From Micropterix aruncella (taxonomy: Eukaryota > Arthropoda > Insecta > Lepidoptera > Micropterigidae), in NCBI GenBank assembly GCA_944548615.1, contig OX155980.1, positions 43,932,948-43,996,947 of the forward strand: a DNA stretch of 64,000 nucleotides. The letters are read 5' to 3'. The position numbers and the translations under genes were made by a program. Positions 46,620 through 59,498 of this stretch are shown here, in pieces (position 1 is the stretch's first letter; each line of letters opens with the position of its first letter). The notes beneath the pieces were generated by a model. That model did not search any database, was not told the origin of the DNA, and saw nothing but the letters and a program-made list of their open reading frames with translations.

Positions 46620-47543
46620 TCTCACCGTTAAACGTTTTAACCTTTAATGGTCAACTGTGGCGTGGCAATTACCGTGGGCGATGAAATAATCTAGTTACAT
46701 AATACTAGTTCTGTTAACGGTACACCATTAAAAACGGCAACCTTTTTGAAACGGTATATAAATAAAAATCCTTACACATCATTTTTTATTTTTATATGCG
46801 CTACAAAAATAAGGAATCAGGTTAAGTGCCATCGAATAATCTCTTCCGGTTTGTTCGAGGCTGACCAAGTCCTGTATGTTGGGTGTTGAATGATGTATGT
46901 GCTATACACAGTGAGTTAGTTGTCCAGTATCAGCTCCGATGATGGTTGAAAGACTTCGCTAAGTAGCCGTTGTCCTATAATCAACTGTCCCAACTCTGCT
47001 TTTATAATATATTTCACTCTACACCTTTAAGATCAGCTGCCATTCTTCATAATACAAATAAATCAGTCTGCTCACTGAATATTTACCTAAAACCACTAAA
47101 TGATCTTCTAAAATATTATATTGTAATTTAAACATTCGACAAATGCGACAAATGATGGGTCATTACTATGAACACGTCCGCTCTGACGAAAGCCCGGAAG
47201 ATCTCGTCGAATGAAATAAATAGCATAATCTCGTGGAATGCCCTCACCCGGAACGACTTAAATTTTTTACCTTCACGCGGTGAAACTTGGCACTCGTGGC
47301 CCCTCTTTCCAATAGTACTCAGTCTCTCCAGGTAAATAATCAACTCATTCCTAAAAAATGTACCTAAAATGTTAATTTCCGCATCTCAAATACTATTGCT
47401 TCGAAGGGGGGAGTGAGCGAGTGGTACGGCTACGCTCGCATGTGGCAAGACAGCTGTCCTCGTTAGTCCGGAGTGCACCGCTCATCGCCTATAAAAGTTA
47501 ATTAGTAACCCGTAGAACCCTGATTCCGATCGGTGAAATAAAT
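46620..47543. other. Right-hand non-coding part of the hAT element
   Basis: No recognised domain; a 71-codon minus frame (47343-47128) is unrecognised. TATAAAAG at 47490-47497, close to the right terminus, resembles a TATA box pointing out of the element. Confidence 0.4.
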
Positions 47544-47567
47544 CCTGGATCCGCCACTGTACCTATG

Positions 47568-49125
47568 CAATGTTACTTTTTATTGTTGAGTACCTGAGAA
47601 GTTAGTACACATAAAACACATAAAACAAAAACCAAAAAACGAATTATTTTGTTTTAGTCTCTTTCGGCTAGATTTTTTTGATGCTATGTGGTTTTGTTTT
47701 TTATGTCATTATTCTAGATAGAAACTGAGTGGAAAACCATTCACAGTTTTTTAAATTTATTTAGTTAGACCCCTGTTACTAAGAAAAACAACTTATTTAA
47801 AAGTTTAATATAAAAAATTCTTTTCCTCTGTAACAAAGTTTTACATAAAAAACACCCGGAATATTTTCATCTCGATTTTTTTATAAAATAATCCTGTACA
47901 AAAAAAATCATCATATTTAGGCACTAAAACATTTTAAACATTATTTCCCTATTTTTTGAGTATTTATATGTAGGTATGGTATCAATCAATAAACGGATGC
48001 TTACTTGAAAAATAAAACCCTGTATATGGCGGAATATCGAATCGCCAATTTTAAATTTTAAATAAAATTTAATATTATCTAGCCTGACCCACCGAACATT
48101 TCATTTCAAATTTACAATTTTTAATAACCTATCACTTTTGAGCCGTCAAGATTTTCAATTGTCTGTGTGGTTCACTTTTAACTATCTATATACAGCAAAT
48201 TATAATAACCTTAAGATATATATTAACCTGGTTATTAGGATACACCTATTATTGGTACTACTATTTAATAAAAATATAATAAAATATTTAATATCAATAA
48301 ATCACAAAATGGAATATTATATTCAAAATCAAAATAATCATCATCAAATAATTGCGATACAAATTTACAAATGAAAATCCGTAATATTAATGAAACTAAC
48401 AAATAATAATTTGAAAAAAAACTTTCTTTTAATAACATATTCTTGCAGTGGTCCTTGAATATTCCAATTTGTGTGGATCACAATGCCATTCGCAACCGAT
48501 TTCATACAACCGCAGGATAATAAAAGAAATCGCACTGGGAATTTGTGGTTTTGTGTTTGGGAATGATTGCAAGTTGTTCCCGCGCCGGGTGGACGCATGA
48601 ACAACACGGGCCCAGGTTGAATTGTCAGGTCGGTTACGGGACCATGACATAAGTGAGTAAAGATATCGCTGAATTGTCGCATTTTATTAAGAAAATAGAT
48701 TCAGAAAGGTCTCAAGAATTGCCAAAATACTGAAAATTGTCTATACTAATTGGATATTTTATCTGTATCATATAAAATAAAAGTTTTTTGAGAAATACAT
48801 ATGTTCGACTGTAGCGACGCACAAATTGGCCATAAATTGTCGTTTTATGAACTTACTCCTGCCAGATACTATTTAAAAATTTCATATGATGACAAAGCAT
48901 TCATTATCAGCTTTAATTATTCAATGATGAGTAATACAGTTAATTAATAACATGGCTTCCACTAAGTCCCTCACGGGGTAAACCGTGAGAACAGAGTGGT
49001 TAATTATTTTTTGGTTTTTAGTACAGTACTTATAAAAGTGTGTTTTTTATTAGTAAAAAAATTAACTATTGTTTTAACGTTTACTTTTTAGTCTTATATT
49101 TAATTTTTAAAAATGTACCTACCAG
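47568..49125. other. AT-rich stretch, no recognised gene
   Basis: Nothing is recognisable apart from a small CTCACGG/CCGTGAG stem at 48970-48989. A less AT-rich patch (48460-48670) is open on the minus strand for 105 codons (48682-48365) without a known family. Confidence 0.5.
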
Positions 49126-49130
49126 TAATA

Positions 49131-49665
49131 ACGTTCCAGTGTCCATCTGGCTTCATTTTTACGCCCTGGAAACCATTCATGACCAGTATACATTTCAACA
49201 CGATTCCAACAATCCCAAACACGGCTAAGATGCGTTGTTATATTATAGAGTTCCAGTGCCTACCATCCGGCTCCATCGTCAGACCCTGAAAACTGACCAG
49301 AATACAGCTCAAGCTGATTACAATAAGCCCAAACACGGTTAAGATACGTTGTTCCGTTATAGACTTCCAGTGCCTGCCTTCCGGCTCCATCTTAAGACCC
49401 TGGAAACCATTCGTGGCCAGAGTACCTATATGTCAAGGCAATTCCAAAAAGGCCCAAACACGGTCAAGATACATTGTTCCGTTATAGACTTCCAGTGCCA
49501 ACCTTCCGGATCCATCATCATAGCCTGGAAATCTTAAATGGCCAGAGTACATCTCAAGACAATTCCGACAAGCCCAAACACAAATCCCAAGCTCGGATAC
49601 TTTGTACCGTTATGCAGTTCCTATGATTACCTTCCGCCTCCATCATCAGATGAGCTAGATCGTAC
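49131..49665 (+). repeat. ~120-bp minisatellite, about 4.4 units
   Basis: GTTCCAGTGTCCATCTGGC (about 49132), GTTCCAGTGCCTACCATCCGG (49249), CTTCCAGTGCCTGCCTTCCGG (49367), CTTCCAGTGCCAACCTTCCGG (49490) and GTTCCTATGATTACCTTCCG (49616) start successive units. Each unit also carries CCCAAACACGG(T/C)(T/C)AAGAT near its end. Units are 117-126 bp and diverged. Stop codons occur in all frames across the array, so it is not read as protein. Confidence 0.88.
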
Positions 49666-50025
49666 GATATTATTGTATTGTCATCAAAACTACACACAAT
49701 TCCTAATTTTAATATTGATACGACACTCAGAAGTGGTTGAAATTCGATTCCATAGATTCCATTACAGGTTACTTACATAGCGGTGGACCTAATAAAAGTG
49801 TGTAAAAAGATGTATGGGTCAATAGCGGTCTTAACAGCCGTGCCGTCACTGTAAAGGAGTTTTAAATATACTGCTGCCGATTACCTATATTACTTCATAA
49901 GTAGTATTAGATGTATAATAATAATAATAAAATATAAGAATTGATTATATAAGGTATTAGAGTACTCAATGATTTTAAATGATTCAACAGCTAGGACCAT
50001 TGTAATACTGAAGTCTGTATGTGAG

Positions 50026-50026
<1 letters not shown>

Positions 50027-50058
<32 letters not shown>
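50027..50058 (+). repeat. (TG)16 microsatellite
   Basis: Sixteen TG units directly abut the repeat copy that starts at 50059. Confidence 0.95.
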
Positions 50059-50060
<2 letters not shown>

Positions 50061-50368
50061 TTTAAAGATAATTTAATTATCTATCTTTCTATGTACGATT
50101 TTTTCGAATATTCCGTGTTTTTTGCTTTATCAAATAAAAAATTCGTGCGCGGCGCTCTATCGGAAGACGTTTAAATTATTACGAATCATTTGCTACCGCA
50201 GCCGCAAATGATTCTGAATAATTTCAACGTTTTCCGATAGAGCGCAGTTATCTGATATCAGAAAAAATTAAATAAATAAAATAAATAAATAGTTATAATT
50301 GCAGAAGTTGTTAAAAATCTATGCAATAGCTTTACCGCGGCAGTCCCCGAGTGCCACACGTATTTTTT
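50059..50368 (+). repeat. Second copy of the repeat found in the mariner insertion
   Basis: TTTTAAAGATAATTTAATTATC at 50060 through CCCGAGTGCCACACGTATTTT at about 50368 matches 26870-27168 in the same orientation with few differences, including the internal fold-back around GGAAGACGTTTAAATTATT. It lacks the other ~290 bp of the mariner-inserted element. Confidence 0.9.
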
Positions 50369-52284
50369 TATTTTTTTATTATTTGGTATACATGCTTCAA
50401 TACGCAATAATAACTTACTTTAATGTTCAAATAGATTATTATGTAGCATTCTATCTTTCAGTTTTATAGTCTGTCTGTATAAAAATGCGATTGATGGGAC
50501 TACTTATTGAATGTCATTTTCGTTAGCATTGGTTGATATCAGTTATCATCAGTTACCATTATTGTTATCATTGGTTGAAGGGCTATTTATATAAAACATG
50601 CATTATCATTATCAATGTTATTATAGATGGCCAAATAAATTGCCATTAGTTTCTCTGGACAATGCTATTAGCGCAACCTGCACTTTGATGGCTTAGAAGG
50701 GTTGCCAAAACTTACTATGGACCAATCTATTACCCTATATAATCAATGGTAGTACAAAATTCAATTAATAAAAATTAATAGTCCTGATTTGTTACTTAGA
50801 TCAAAATTTGCTTTTTACCTGGTTATACCGGTGGGAATAAACAGGTGGGTATTTTTAAATGCCATAATGGACTTGAAAACAAATGAAATAATTTCGTTTG
50901 ACAATAAACTTCACATCGATTTCATTTGTATGGATAACAAGGCAAGGGCGATAGGGAAGGGGGTGTGGAAGTAAATGGAGAGGGTGGGGGGAGGGGGTAA
51001 TTGGATACCCATCAGTCCCACCCTCGATCGGTATGATGTAATGGGCTATTTAAAAAAGGAAAGAATGTCACTTTTTATACTTAAAAAAATATTTCATACC
51101 AACGCCAAAGAAAAGTATAGGGGATTAATCAAACCAAAGGTTAGAAACTTTGCGCATTAGTGACAAAGTTAATCACTTTTATGATATGTAACTAGTAATT
51201 CATGTTTATGTTAAAATTACATTTATGTTCATTATATATTATTTGAGCGGAAAGTTTGTCAATAGCAAGTACGTTTTCAGTAGTAGTTTTGTGCCCTCGC
51301 GTCCACAAACAGAACCATCTAATCGGCAGCACCTTGAAACGGAAATAAAAAAATAGAAATCCTTACTCATTAGCCGTTTTCAATGACATTAAGGAACAAT
51401 AATGCCGAAGTTTGAAGCACCCGACGTTTTAGCGGTTATGATGAACAAGCGACCAATATTGACTTGAACAAACCAAGCGACCAATATTGACTTGACTGTA
51501 GGAACACATCAAGGTTGTTAAAAACGTTCAGAGAGAAAAAATGGCGATTTGCGAACACATCACGGAGAGCAGACGAACCACTGGATGCGGTTGCTACATC
51601 CCATTATGCTATCTAAGAACAATTCTATTTCCACCGCATGATCCGGGATCGTTAGAAATAAGTATAATTAGGAACTTTGATAGAGACGAAGGTTTTAAAC
51701 TCTATTACCTGAAACCTTCTTTTTAACATTTTTTGATACTTTGGCCAAGCGCAATGACGCAAATCATGATACAGTGAGTGTTGTGTGCACGTCGGAATGT
51801 CAAAACTCACGCGCCGCCGTCGCCCCCCTTCCTCCCCCCTCCCCCACCGATACAAATTTCACAGTAAAAGTAGAACTATGCCGCTCACCTGCAGAGACAA
51901 AGCGGACAACTGACATCACTTTATTCTACCTAGGGCAACAGTGGTTGTAACATCGCAGAAACGTCGGCTGCTTCAAATTTTAGGTGGTAAACTTCGATTT
52001 CTTTTTATTTATAATGTTAAACAACCGCCATAGTGTTCCATTTCATATTCATGCCAAAATCTAAGAAAATCGAACAACAAGTGTAATCGTTATTGCGTAG
52101 GCGTCGCTATGCTCGGCAGGAAAAATGATTAAAACTAATTACTAATTAATCAAAAACCCTTCCGGTATTCTTCTGAGAGCTTGTACAATGAATCTAAAGT
52201 CCTTGACGTTCGTCAAATATACGCTAAGGTAGTCCTACTCTACGCATGACATAAGCATAAGCATAAGCATGACAATTATCATCT
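50369..52284. other. No recognised gene
   Basis: This stretch holds a G-rich patch at 50950-51000, a C/T-rich run at 51818-51847, a CAAGCGACCAATATTGACTTGA duplication near 51448 and 51475, and GCATAA repeats at 52253-52270. The 67-69-codon frames around 51652-51950 are unrecognised. Confidence 0.5.
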
Positions 52285-53078
<794 letters not shown>

Positions 53079-55300
53079 CAAAACCATTTCTTTTATGTAC
53101 AATAAAACATATACAATTTGAAACTACATACAAACTAACTAGATCGTTAGTTTCAATCTCACTCTCTGATTTCGCATGACCCTCTGCTTCATTCGCCTTT
53201 TACTACAAAAGGGCCTGAATTCCAAATTGTTCTCTATCACAATTTATTATTTTAAAAAAATGCATATCAATATCAATCTAACGAAAATATTAGACATTTA
53301 TATTTATAAAAATCCATATTTTTAGAATTGCATTAGGAGGTATAGTCCCAAGTATATAATATGTATATATTTAACTTCCACTCTCGCGTTGGTAGCATGG
53401 GCCGAAACGTTTCGTAATTGTCAAACATGTAATTTGCCGGCGCTACGCAAAAAAAAAATACACCCTTTTTTGTAAAAATCGGACTCACAATATACTACAC
53501 TTCATCATTGGTAAGTTATGATAAATTGGTGATAGATAGATACTCTAAAAGTCGTATTGTGGAACATATTTTAGCATATTTTTCAAGAGTATTATATGAT
53601 TAAATCTGGTAATATTTCTACTCTATAGAACCGCGGCTGGGTCTGTGTGAAATATTACATAATATATTAATTTATTCACCTATCCATCCAGCCAGATAGT
53701 CACACACATATATCTAATTCTTTGTAACACGTTGTACGCCATGTCGCCGCCTGCAATAATATATACTTTTACATTTCTAAATTTAAATTAAGGAATAAAG
53801 CCAGCAAAAAACAAAAGAATCTCTTTACACTTTTACACTATTTCACGAAACATTCAGGTACAAATTCAGGAACGTGAATAAAGGCGTTAGGCTTCCGCTA
53901 CGCCCTCGTAGCTTGTCTAAATGTAGCTCAAGTGTCGCTGGATCCACTCAAATTAATAAACCACTCGTGACACGGTCTAGTTGCCTCGGCAACCGGCAGC
54001 AACACCACTACTCTGTTTGTCTACCATACACACGCCTGTGTAAAGTCAACTGCGCTTATTCTCTCCCGCCTTTGTGCTCGGTACTCACCATTTTTCTCAC
54101 TACGAATATAATACTCGGACTGAAAGCTAACTTCGACGAGTTTGTATTGGACATTGTAAAACGACACGGAATTGTTTTCACACTCACTCAAATCGGTCGA
54201 AATTTCCATGAGATTTTTACAGTATTGAAATTCCCAAACTAAGTCCCAATTCGTGGTTATGTCTAAGCCTGCAAAGTCTGATATTAAACCTTAATAAAAT
54301 AAAAAAAGTTAAAGTTAAAGTCTGATAAAATGAATGTTCGCGAAATGCAATTAAATGCATTTCAAAAAAATCTATTCTCAAAAGCCCCTAACATATTTTA
54401 AAATAAAACGATGTCGTATGTAATTAAAATTAATTTAAATTCAATTTCAATTTCACACAATCGTACTAAATGAATAACAGTTATGAATGGCGTAGCTGTT
54501 AAACAATAGACCGCCCCATATAGGTAGATTTGACCGATTTAGGCGGCCATAAGTGAATTTGCAGTACCCCGAAAGCAAAACAAGTCATTGCATGCCCTAG
54601 CAGACAGTTCCAGGAATAATACCTACCCCCGTGCCATACCTTGTATTGCACGGAAGAGCGGCTACAGGGAGTAATAATTCGAACGTTCGCTCGTGGAGCA
54701 CGTATCTAATCTCGGTGCTCTCACTGTAAACAAAGTTTTCAAAGTATTTTTTTGTGTGTTAGAATCGGTTTTTTAAAAGCATAATACTGGATACTAGCGT
54801 ACTTGAGGCAAGCACCTAATCGATAAATAAATATTTTTTCAAAACTTGTTTCAATTAACCATATTTCTAGGTACTTAAAAATAGTCTCGTTACTGTATAT
54901 TTTTTGGACTAATTTTTGTTTTAAAACGTCATTGTGTTACATATTACTGTCCGTCCCGGCCGCAATTTTAGTATGTTTAATAAATTTAAAGCTTTGGCTA
55001 TTACCATTCCAAAATTTGGCTCCCCCTTTGTACACCTTTTTTTAAATATTTAAGGCTGTAGTCCCTTTGTCGCCGGTGAACGATCTCCCTTTATCTACAA
55101 ATCTTAAAAACCAAAGTCATCCTTTTGCAAAATAAAATCTCTCCAATATAGCCAAATTAAAGGGAAATATAATAAATAAATCATATTGATTAAATCGGCG
55201 AATGCCGTTTCTTATATATAGGAAAAATTTGAACATTGACAGGCAGAAATTTTCGAATATATTCATTATTTAAAAAGGTGATACCAGTATGTAGCTCTTT
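53079..55300. other. AT-rich stretch, no recognised gene
   Basis: The most GC-balanced part (53860-54242) is open for about 120 codons on the plus strand from a GTG at 53874, but no domain is recognised. Nothing else is identifiable. Confidence 0.5.
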
Positions 55301-55305
55301 TTATC

Positions 55306-56470
55306 ATCAATTTTTTTCAATTTCAATTTATTTCCAAAAAATCTTAACAGATTGTAGAAACTTAATATTTAGGTACATTTAAATTACAGTAGATTAGTTC
55401 GTTTTTACAATATTTAAATTTATCACCACGTACATACAGTTACTTCATTATTGCTTTTAGGGCATCCAAATCATTTTTAAGATTTATTTACTAAAACCAC
55501 AAATTAAAATAATTGATAAAAATAATCAAGAAATTAAAATCAGAAAAAGTCAGAATAATTAAAAAATGCTACTTAAAATTGTCAAAAAAATGACCAAAAA
55601 ATTTGAAAAATTATTTAAAATTAACAAACTCATCGATCGAGTAAAAAGCTTTGTCTAATAAGAATTCTTTAAGTAACTTTTTGAATAAGCTTTCCACTTG
55701 AATAGTTTTTAAACTTTCTGGTAGCCTGTTAAAGTTATATGGCCCTGAGTATTTTTTGTCTTGCCTTGCTGTGTTTAGTTTAATACATGGTATAAAAATG
55801 TTTAATTTATTTCTCGTATTTTTAGTATGTGTATCTGAAAACTTTTTATAATGTGTTTCTTTATTCTTAAAAAACTCAGTTAGTAACTTAAAGAGATAGA
55901 GTGAGGTTAAGGTGAGGATTTTTAGCCTTTTAAAAATGGGTCGACATGACTCTTCCCTTTTCACCTTCGCAATTATTCGCACTGCTCTCTTTTGGAGTAT
56001 AAATATGGGTTCCCTATGACAAGCATAACAATTTCCCCAGATCGTAATGGCATAACTTAGGATAGTTTCAATATAGCTGAAATAAACATTTCTTGTTTGC
56101 AATTCATCCAAAGACCTTCTTACAATACTTAAAGCATAACATGCCCGACTTAACCTACTTTCGAGGTTTTCACAGTGAAAGTTCCATTTTAAAAGTTCGT
56201 CGACATGAACACCTAAAAATCTAGTACAATGAGTTTGAGGAATGGCAGTGTTATTTATTGAAAGTATTATTGGCGAACCTTTATTCCGATTTCGATGATT
56301 TGTAAAATGTATGAAGTTACTTTTAGACACATTTAGTGTGAGGTTGTTAAATAAATATAAAAAAGTACTGCGGTCATTACTGCACGTTTCTTTATCTCCA
56401 TTAATATTAATGTATTTTATTTGCAATCTCTGGCGCCCAATCTCGTTATAATGATTTAAAACTTCGTTTA
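55306..56470 (-). mobile_element. 5'-truncated LINE on the minus strand
   Basis: It contains the C-terminal third of ORF2 (56426-55611), then a 3' UTR ending in AAATAAATTGAAATTGAAAAA (complement of about 55309-55335), i.e. a polyadenylation-like signal plus a short (TTGAAA)n tail. The upstream RT core is missing, so the copy starts within ORF2. Confidence 0.85.
55611..56426 (-). pseudogene. LINE ORF2 C-terminal part (271 codons open)
   Basis: Landmarks are LTLNVSKSNFIHF (end of the palm/thumb), ISINNTAIPQTHCTRFLGVH-type and LLKWNFHCENLESRLSRA, SYIETILSYAITIWGN, ILQKRAVRIIAKV and FNRLPESLKTI near the end. These match the RT-to-C-terminus region seen in the LINE at 36107-36667 (FLGITID, FTLQKRAIRSIY, FYNTLPEEL) but the sequence is clearly a different family. 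The catalytic FADD segment is absent. The frame is unbroken, suggesting a fairly recent truncated insertion. Confidence 0.88.
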
Positions 56471-56721
56471 CACAGAAAATTACGCATTTTTATGAGTCAC
56501 CACAATTATTTATTTATTAAATATATTTTTGTTGATACATTTATTACAATTACTATTCAAGTATGTTTTACTAACTACTAAAACATCGAGAGGACTAGAT
56601 TGGTCTGAGGATAAGGAATGTCTGCCTGTAGATACATAGGCATTAACCGCATTTTATAGGGGACGATCTTCGTTGTTATTTTTTGGGTTTACAATGTTAC
56701 GCGTCCGTTTGCATCGCGTCA

Positions 56722-57495
56722 GGCCCTCGGCCCATGGCGATACGCGACGCGCGACGCGACATACTTACGGCTTTGGTGGTATCCTACTTTCGCAACGGCA
56801 CACGAGGCGACGCGCCACTCACACGCGACGCTACCTAAATAAAGTATCCTACTCGCGTGTCAGTCCACGACGCGACGCGTAGACGTCAGAATGCTTCCGC
56901 AAAAACATGGTTCAGTGGTAAATATGTCATGTGATGAAGAATAAGTGCTTTTATATTTGTCTTGTCGGCACCGACGACTAAGAAAGAAAAAGTTTTGGCT
57001 GCGTACATTCATCGAAAGGATTTTCTTATTGCCGCCAGAGAATTTTCGACGGTCGATGAAAGATTTCGTTCACTCTACAGAATAAGTAAACAAAGCTACG
57101 AAGGGCTGGTTCGTGTTGTTGGCCCAGCGACACAACGGAATAATACAAATGTGAAGCAAAGCATCGGCCCCGAAGAGAGGATCATCATAACTTTATTGTA
57201 AGATGTTTATAAATAAACTAGGTAATAAATTTGGTTTTAAATATTTAAGGCTTTTCCAGTTTTGTCCCCATGCCCTGCCGTAAAATCCTTCCTAGAATAT
57301 TCACTATTCAGTAAGTATGTGGTTATCAAACATTCATATTTTTTCCACTTCTATTCTAAATTGTCAGTAACCAACAGCGCACGACTCGTCGAAGTCGCGT
57401 CGCGTCGTGTCTCGACAAGCGGTAGGATACTTTTTTTATGTCACGTATCCATCGCGTCGCGGAGCACGTCGCGTAGCGCCGTGAGCCCTAGGGCC
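56722..57495 (+). mobile_element. PIF/Harbinger element, internally deleted
   Basis: The left end GGCCCTCGGCCCATGGCGATACGCGACG and the complement of the right end, GGCCCTAGGGCTCACGGCGCTACGCGACG, form long CG-rich inverted ends. The flanking triplets TCA (56719-56721) and TTA (57496-57498) fit the superfamily's TWA target with one change. The interior holds only the N-terminal exon of the transposase. GCGACGCGACGCG-type subterminal motifs recur at both ends, with GTATCCTAC near 56788 and 56847 and its complement near 57423. Confidence 0.82.
56926..57201 (+). pseudogene. Harbinger transposase, N-terminal exon only
   Basis: ATG at 56926 gives MSCDEE and then a stop; the same frame continues YLSCRHRRLRKKKFWLRTFI, the arginine-rich start typical of the family. 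A shifted frame reads FSTVDERFRSLYRISKQSYE, LVRVVGPATQ and IGPEERIIITLL up to 57199, where GTAAGA offers a splice donor. The downstream DDE nuclease domain is absent from the element. Stop codon, frameshift and deletion make it non-functional. Confidence 0.75.
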
Positions 57496-57498
57496 TTA

Positions 57499-59131
57499 GG
57501 CGTCCAGAAGAGGTATTTTTTTAGTCGTTTTAGTGGGCAATGGAATGGGCGCTTTGAACGTTCTTGATAACTAGCCTTTGTTTCTAGACATGTAGTATTG
57601 CGAAACAATGCAATGCACGCGCCATTAAGCTTAGCTAGAGTAAATATAACAATTATGTGTGACGGGAAATAAGTCTCTCTAGGACGAAAGAGTAAATGTG
57701 AGCACAAGTCTTTGCTGGGAATGGAGTCCTTTATAAGACGAGTTATGTCGTGCATGTGGAGAAATTGTTATATTAAAATTATGTGTTATGCTTATTATAT
57801 AATTATATTTATATGCGAATCTTCTTTAACATACCCTTTAAGCGATTTTGCGAAAAAAGGAAAGATTTTATAATTTGCCATTTATCATCTTTCACTAAAG
57901 CAACAATAATATAAAATTAAGATTCGCCTAGTCAATTTAACTATTTATAATAGAAGCGACGGACGTTGGTAGATTGAGAGACGAGCGACGATCTGTAAAT
58001 TTGAGTGCGAATATCTTGGGGAGGCGGCCGGAAATCATCTCACTTGTGGATCGCGGTCGGTTCCGTCGTAACAGCGCTATAAAATTGTGAGAAAATATCA
58101 AACTAATAAAATTAACTGCGAGTATAATAATAATCCCAGTGAAAAGGGTAACATTTTGATTTAGAGAATAAACGCGAAATTCTAAATTTTGGCATGAGTA
58201 TAGAAGATTTTGGGATAATAATTAATTGCACTCATTGAATATGAAATACTTGAAAACCCATCCGAATTGTTTTTTAAAATTATTATTTTGTTTCTATACG
58301 TCGATAGAATGTCTTAAACCTTGCGGCCTTTATTTATTTATTTATTATTTACATACACATTTAAATGCAAGAGCACAAAAGAAAATAAATATAGTAAGAT
58401 CCAGGAAATACCGTAATATGCTCTATCAATTGTAGGTATACCTCTGTCTGAACCTAGGTTTAATAGTGCATAAATTAATTGTAAAGCTTTTTTTAATGTG
58501 CTCAGTAAAGTGCAATCTAGCTTGCCTTACTAGGCATTTATTTATTAAGGCTCATTGGGGTCACGGTTGTGTAAAAGAAACAAATTATAAAAAATATGTA
58601 ACCTAAACATTTTAACCGTAAATTATATTCTACAAATAGGATACCGGCCTTTTTCCATTTTTTGGCCATCGCATCGCATTCTAGCGAACTTCGTTTGTGT
58701 TATATTAATATTGCGCGGCATGTTGAAGGTACGTAAAAAAAACATATTGTAGCTGGAGATTTAATGCGATGTACCCTGCATTTTGTGATGAAAGGATCAT
58801 CCTTGGCACAATGATTCCTTAGGTGGTCCATCGGGGACCACCCCGCGGATGGCGGGGGGAGGAGGTGGAAATTTGATTCCGCCGCGCGACACTTTGAGCC
58901 CTATATTTCTCGGACAGTAGGTACCAGGGGAAGTAGAGGTATCGTTTTCGAATAACTCAATGATGACAAATTCATTTCTAAAAAAAGGACACCTATCCAT
59001 AGAAAAAAAATAATAATTGATAAAATCAAAAAAAAACATTGCTATATTTTGTTTACTTATACAAAGTTTACTTTTCCATTTACTTTTACTTTTACTTTTT
59101 TCCATTTACTAAGTTTACTTTTACTTTTTAC
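57499..59131. other. No recognised gene
   Basis: AT-rich sequence with a mildly GC-rich patch at 57955-58080 and a GGATGGCGGGGGGAGGAGG tract near 58845. A 102-codon minus frame (59105-58797) is unrecognised. The TTTAC-rich simple repeat at 59050-59150 precedes the next feature. Confidence 0.5.
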
Positions 59132-59345
59132 TTATACGAAGTTTAGTTTACCTATCAGTACATAGAAGTCTGGAGACTGTTCGACAAAAGGATTTCCTGG
59201 ATTATTTATTGTAGCTACCGGTGATTGCAGGTCTATAACAAAGTTCTTCTTATTTGCGGCAGTGTCAGAAAGATGGCTGCCGTCTTCTGCCGAGAAAATA
59301 ATGAAATAGGCAAACATGTACCCTTCTACGACTGCACTTAACAAC
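59132..59345 (-). other. Unrecognised open frame abutting a GC fold-back
   Basis: The minus-strand frame reads VVEGYMFAYFIIFSAEDG, NKKNFVIDLQSPVATINNPG and EQSPDFYVLIGKLNFV without stops and has protein-like composition. A GGTAAAC donor-like site follows LIG. I do not recognise a family; it may be a transposon-derived exon or chance. Confidence 0.2.
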
Positions 59346-59498
59346 TGAGCGGTGCCGCTCCGGCGCATATTACCGGTTTGCGTGCGGTGCGATGCCGGAA
59401 CGCACCGTGTGTCATACCATGGATATTTGTATGTAGGACGCCGCAGCGGCACCGCTCAGGCGCCGCGCCGCAACCGCACCGCATCGTGTGGCCCGGCC
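59340..59498. repeat. GC-rich fold-back, possible Harbinger-type terminus
   Basis: TGAGCGGTGCCGCTCCGGC (59346-59364) pairs with GCCGCAGCGGCACCGCTCA (59440-59458) with one mismatch. The segment ends GTGTGGCCCGGCCC followed by TTA (59499-59501). GGGCCGGGCCACACG-type ends next to TTA are common in insect Harbinger MITEs. The opposite end is not seen. Confidence 0.45.

Larger units (their letters stand above)
42327..47559 (+). mobile_element. hAT transposon with perfect ends and 8-bp target duplication
   Basis: The left end CAGTGGCGGATCCAGG (42327-42342) and the right end, its exact complement (47544-47559), are flanked by TACCTATG on both sides (42319-42326 and 47560-47567). An 8-bp duplication and CAG...CTG ends are diagnostic of hAT. 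It is 5233 bp long. The first third holds a decayed transposase of the ZNF862/ZMYM-like hAT group; the remaining ~3.4 kb has no transposase and includes a palindromic repeat cluster and a possible two-exon frame. The intact ends could still be recognised by an enzyme supplied in trans. Confidence 0.93.

Noticed and set aside
49349..49780. Open frames across the 120-bp minisatellite as a repeat protein
   Set aside because: Stops occur in each frame across successive units and units differ in length by non-multiples of three.
53874..54242. 122-codon plus-strand frame
   Set aside because: No recognised domain, begins with a non-ATG codon, and there is no splice or neighbouring exon support.
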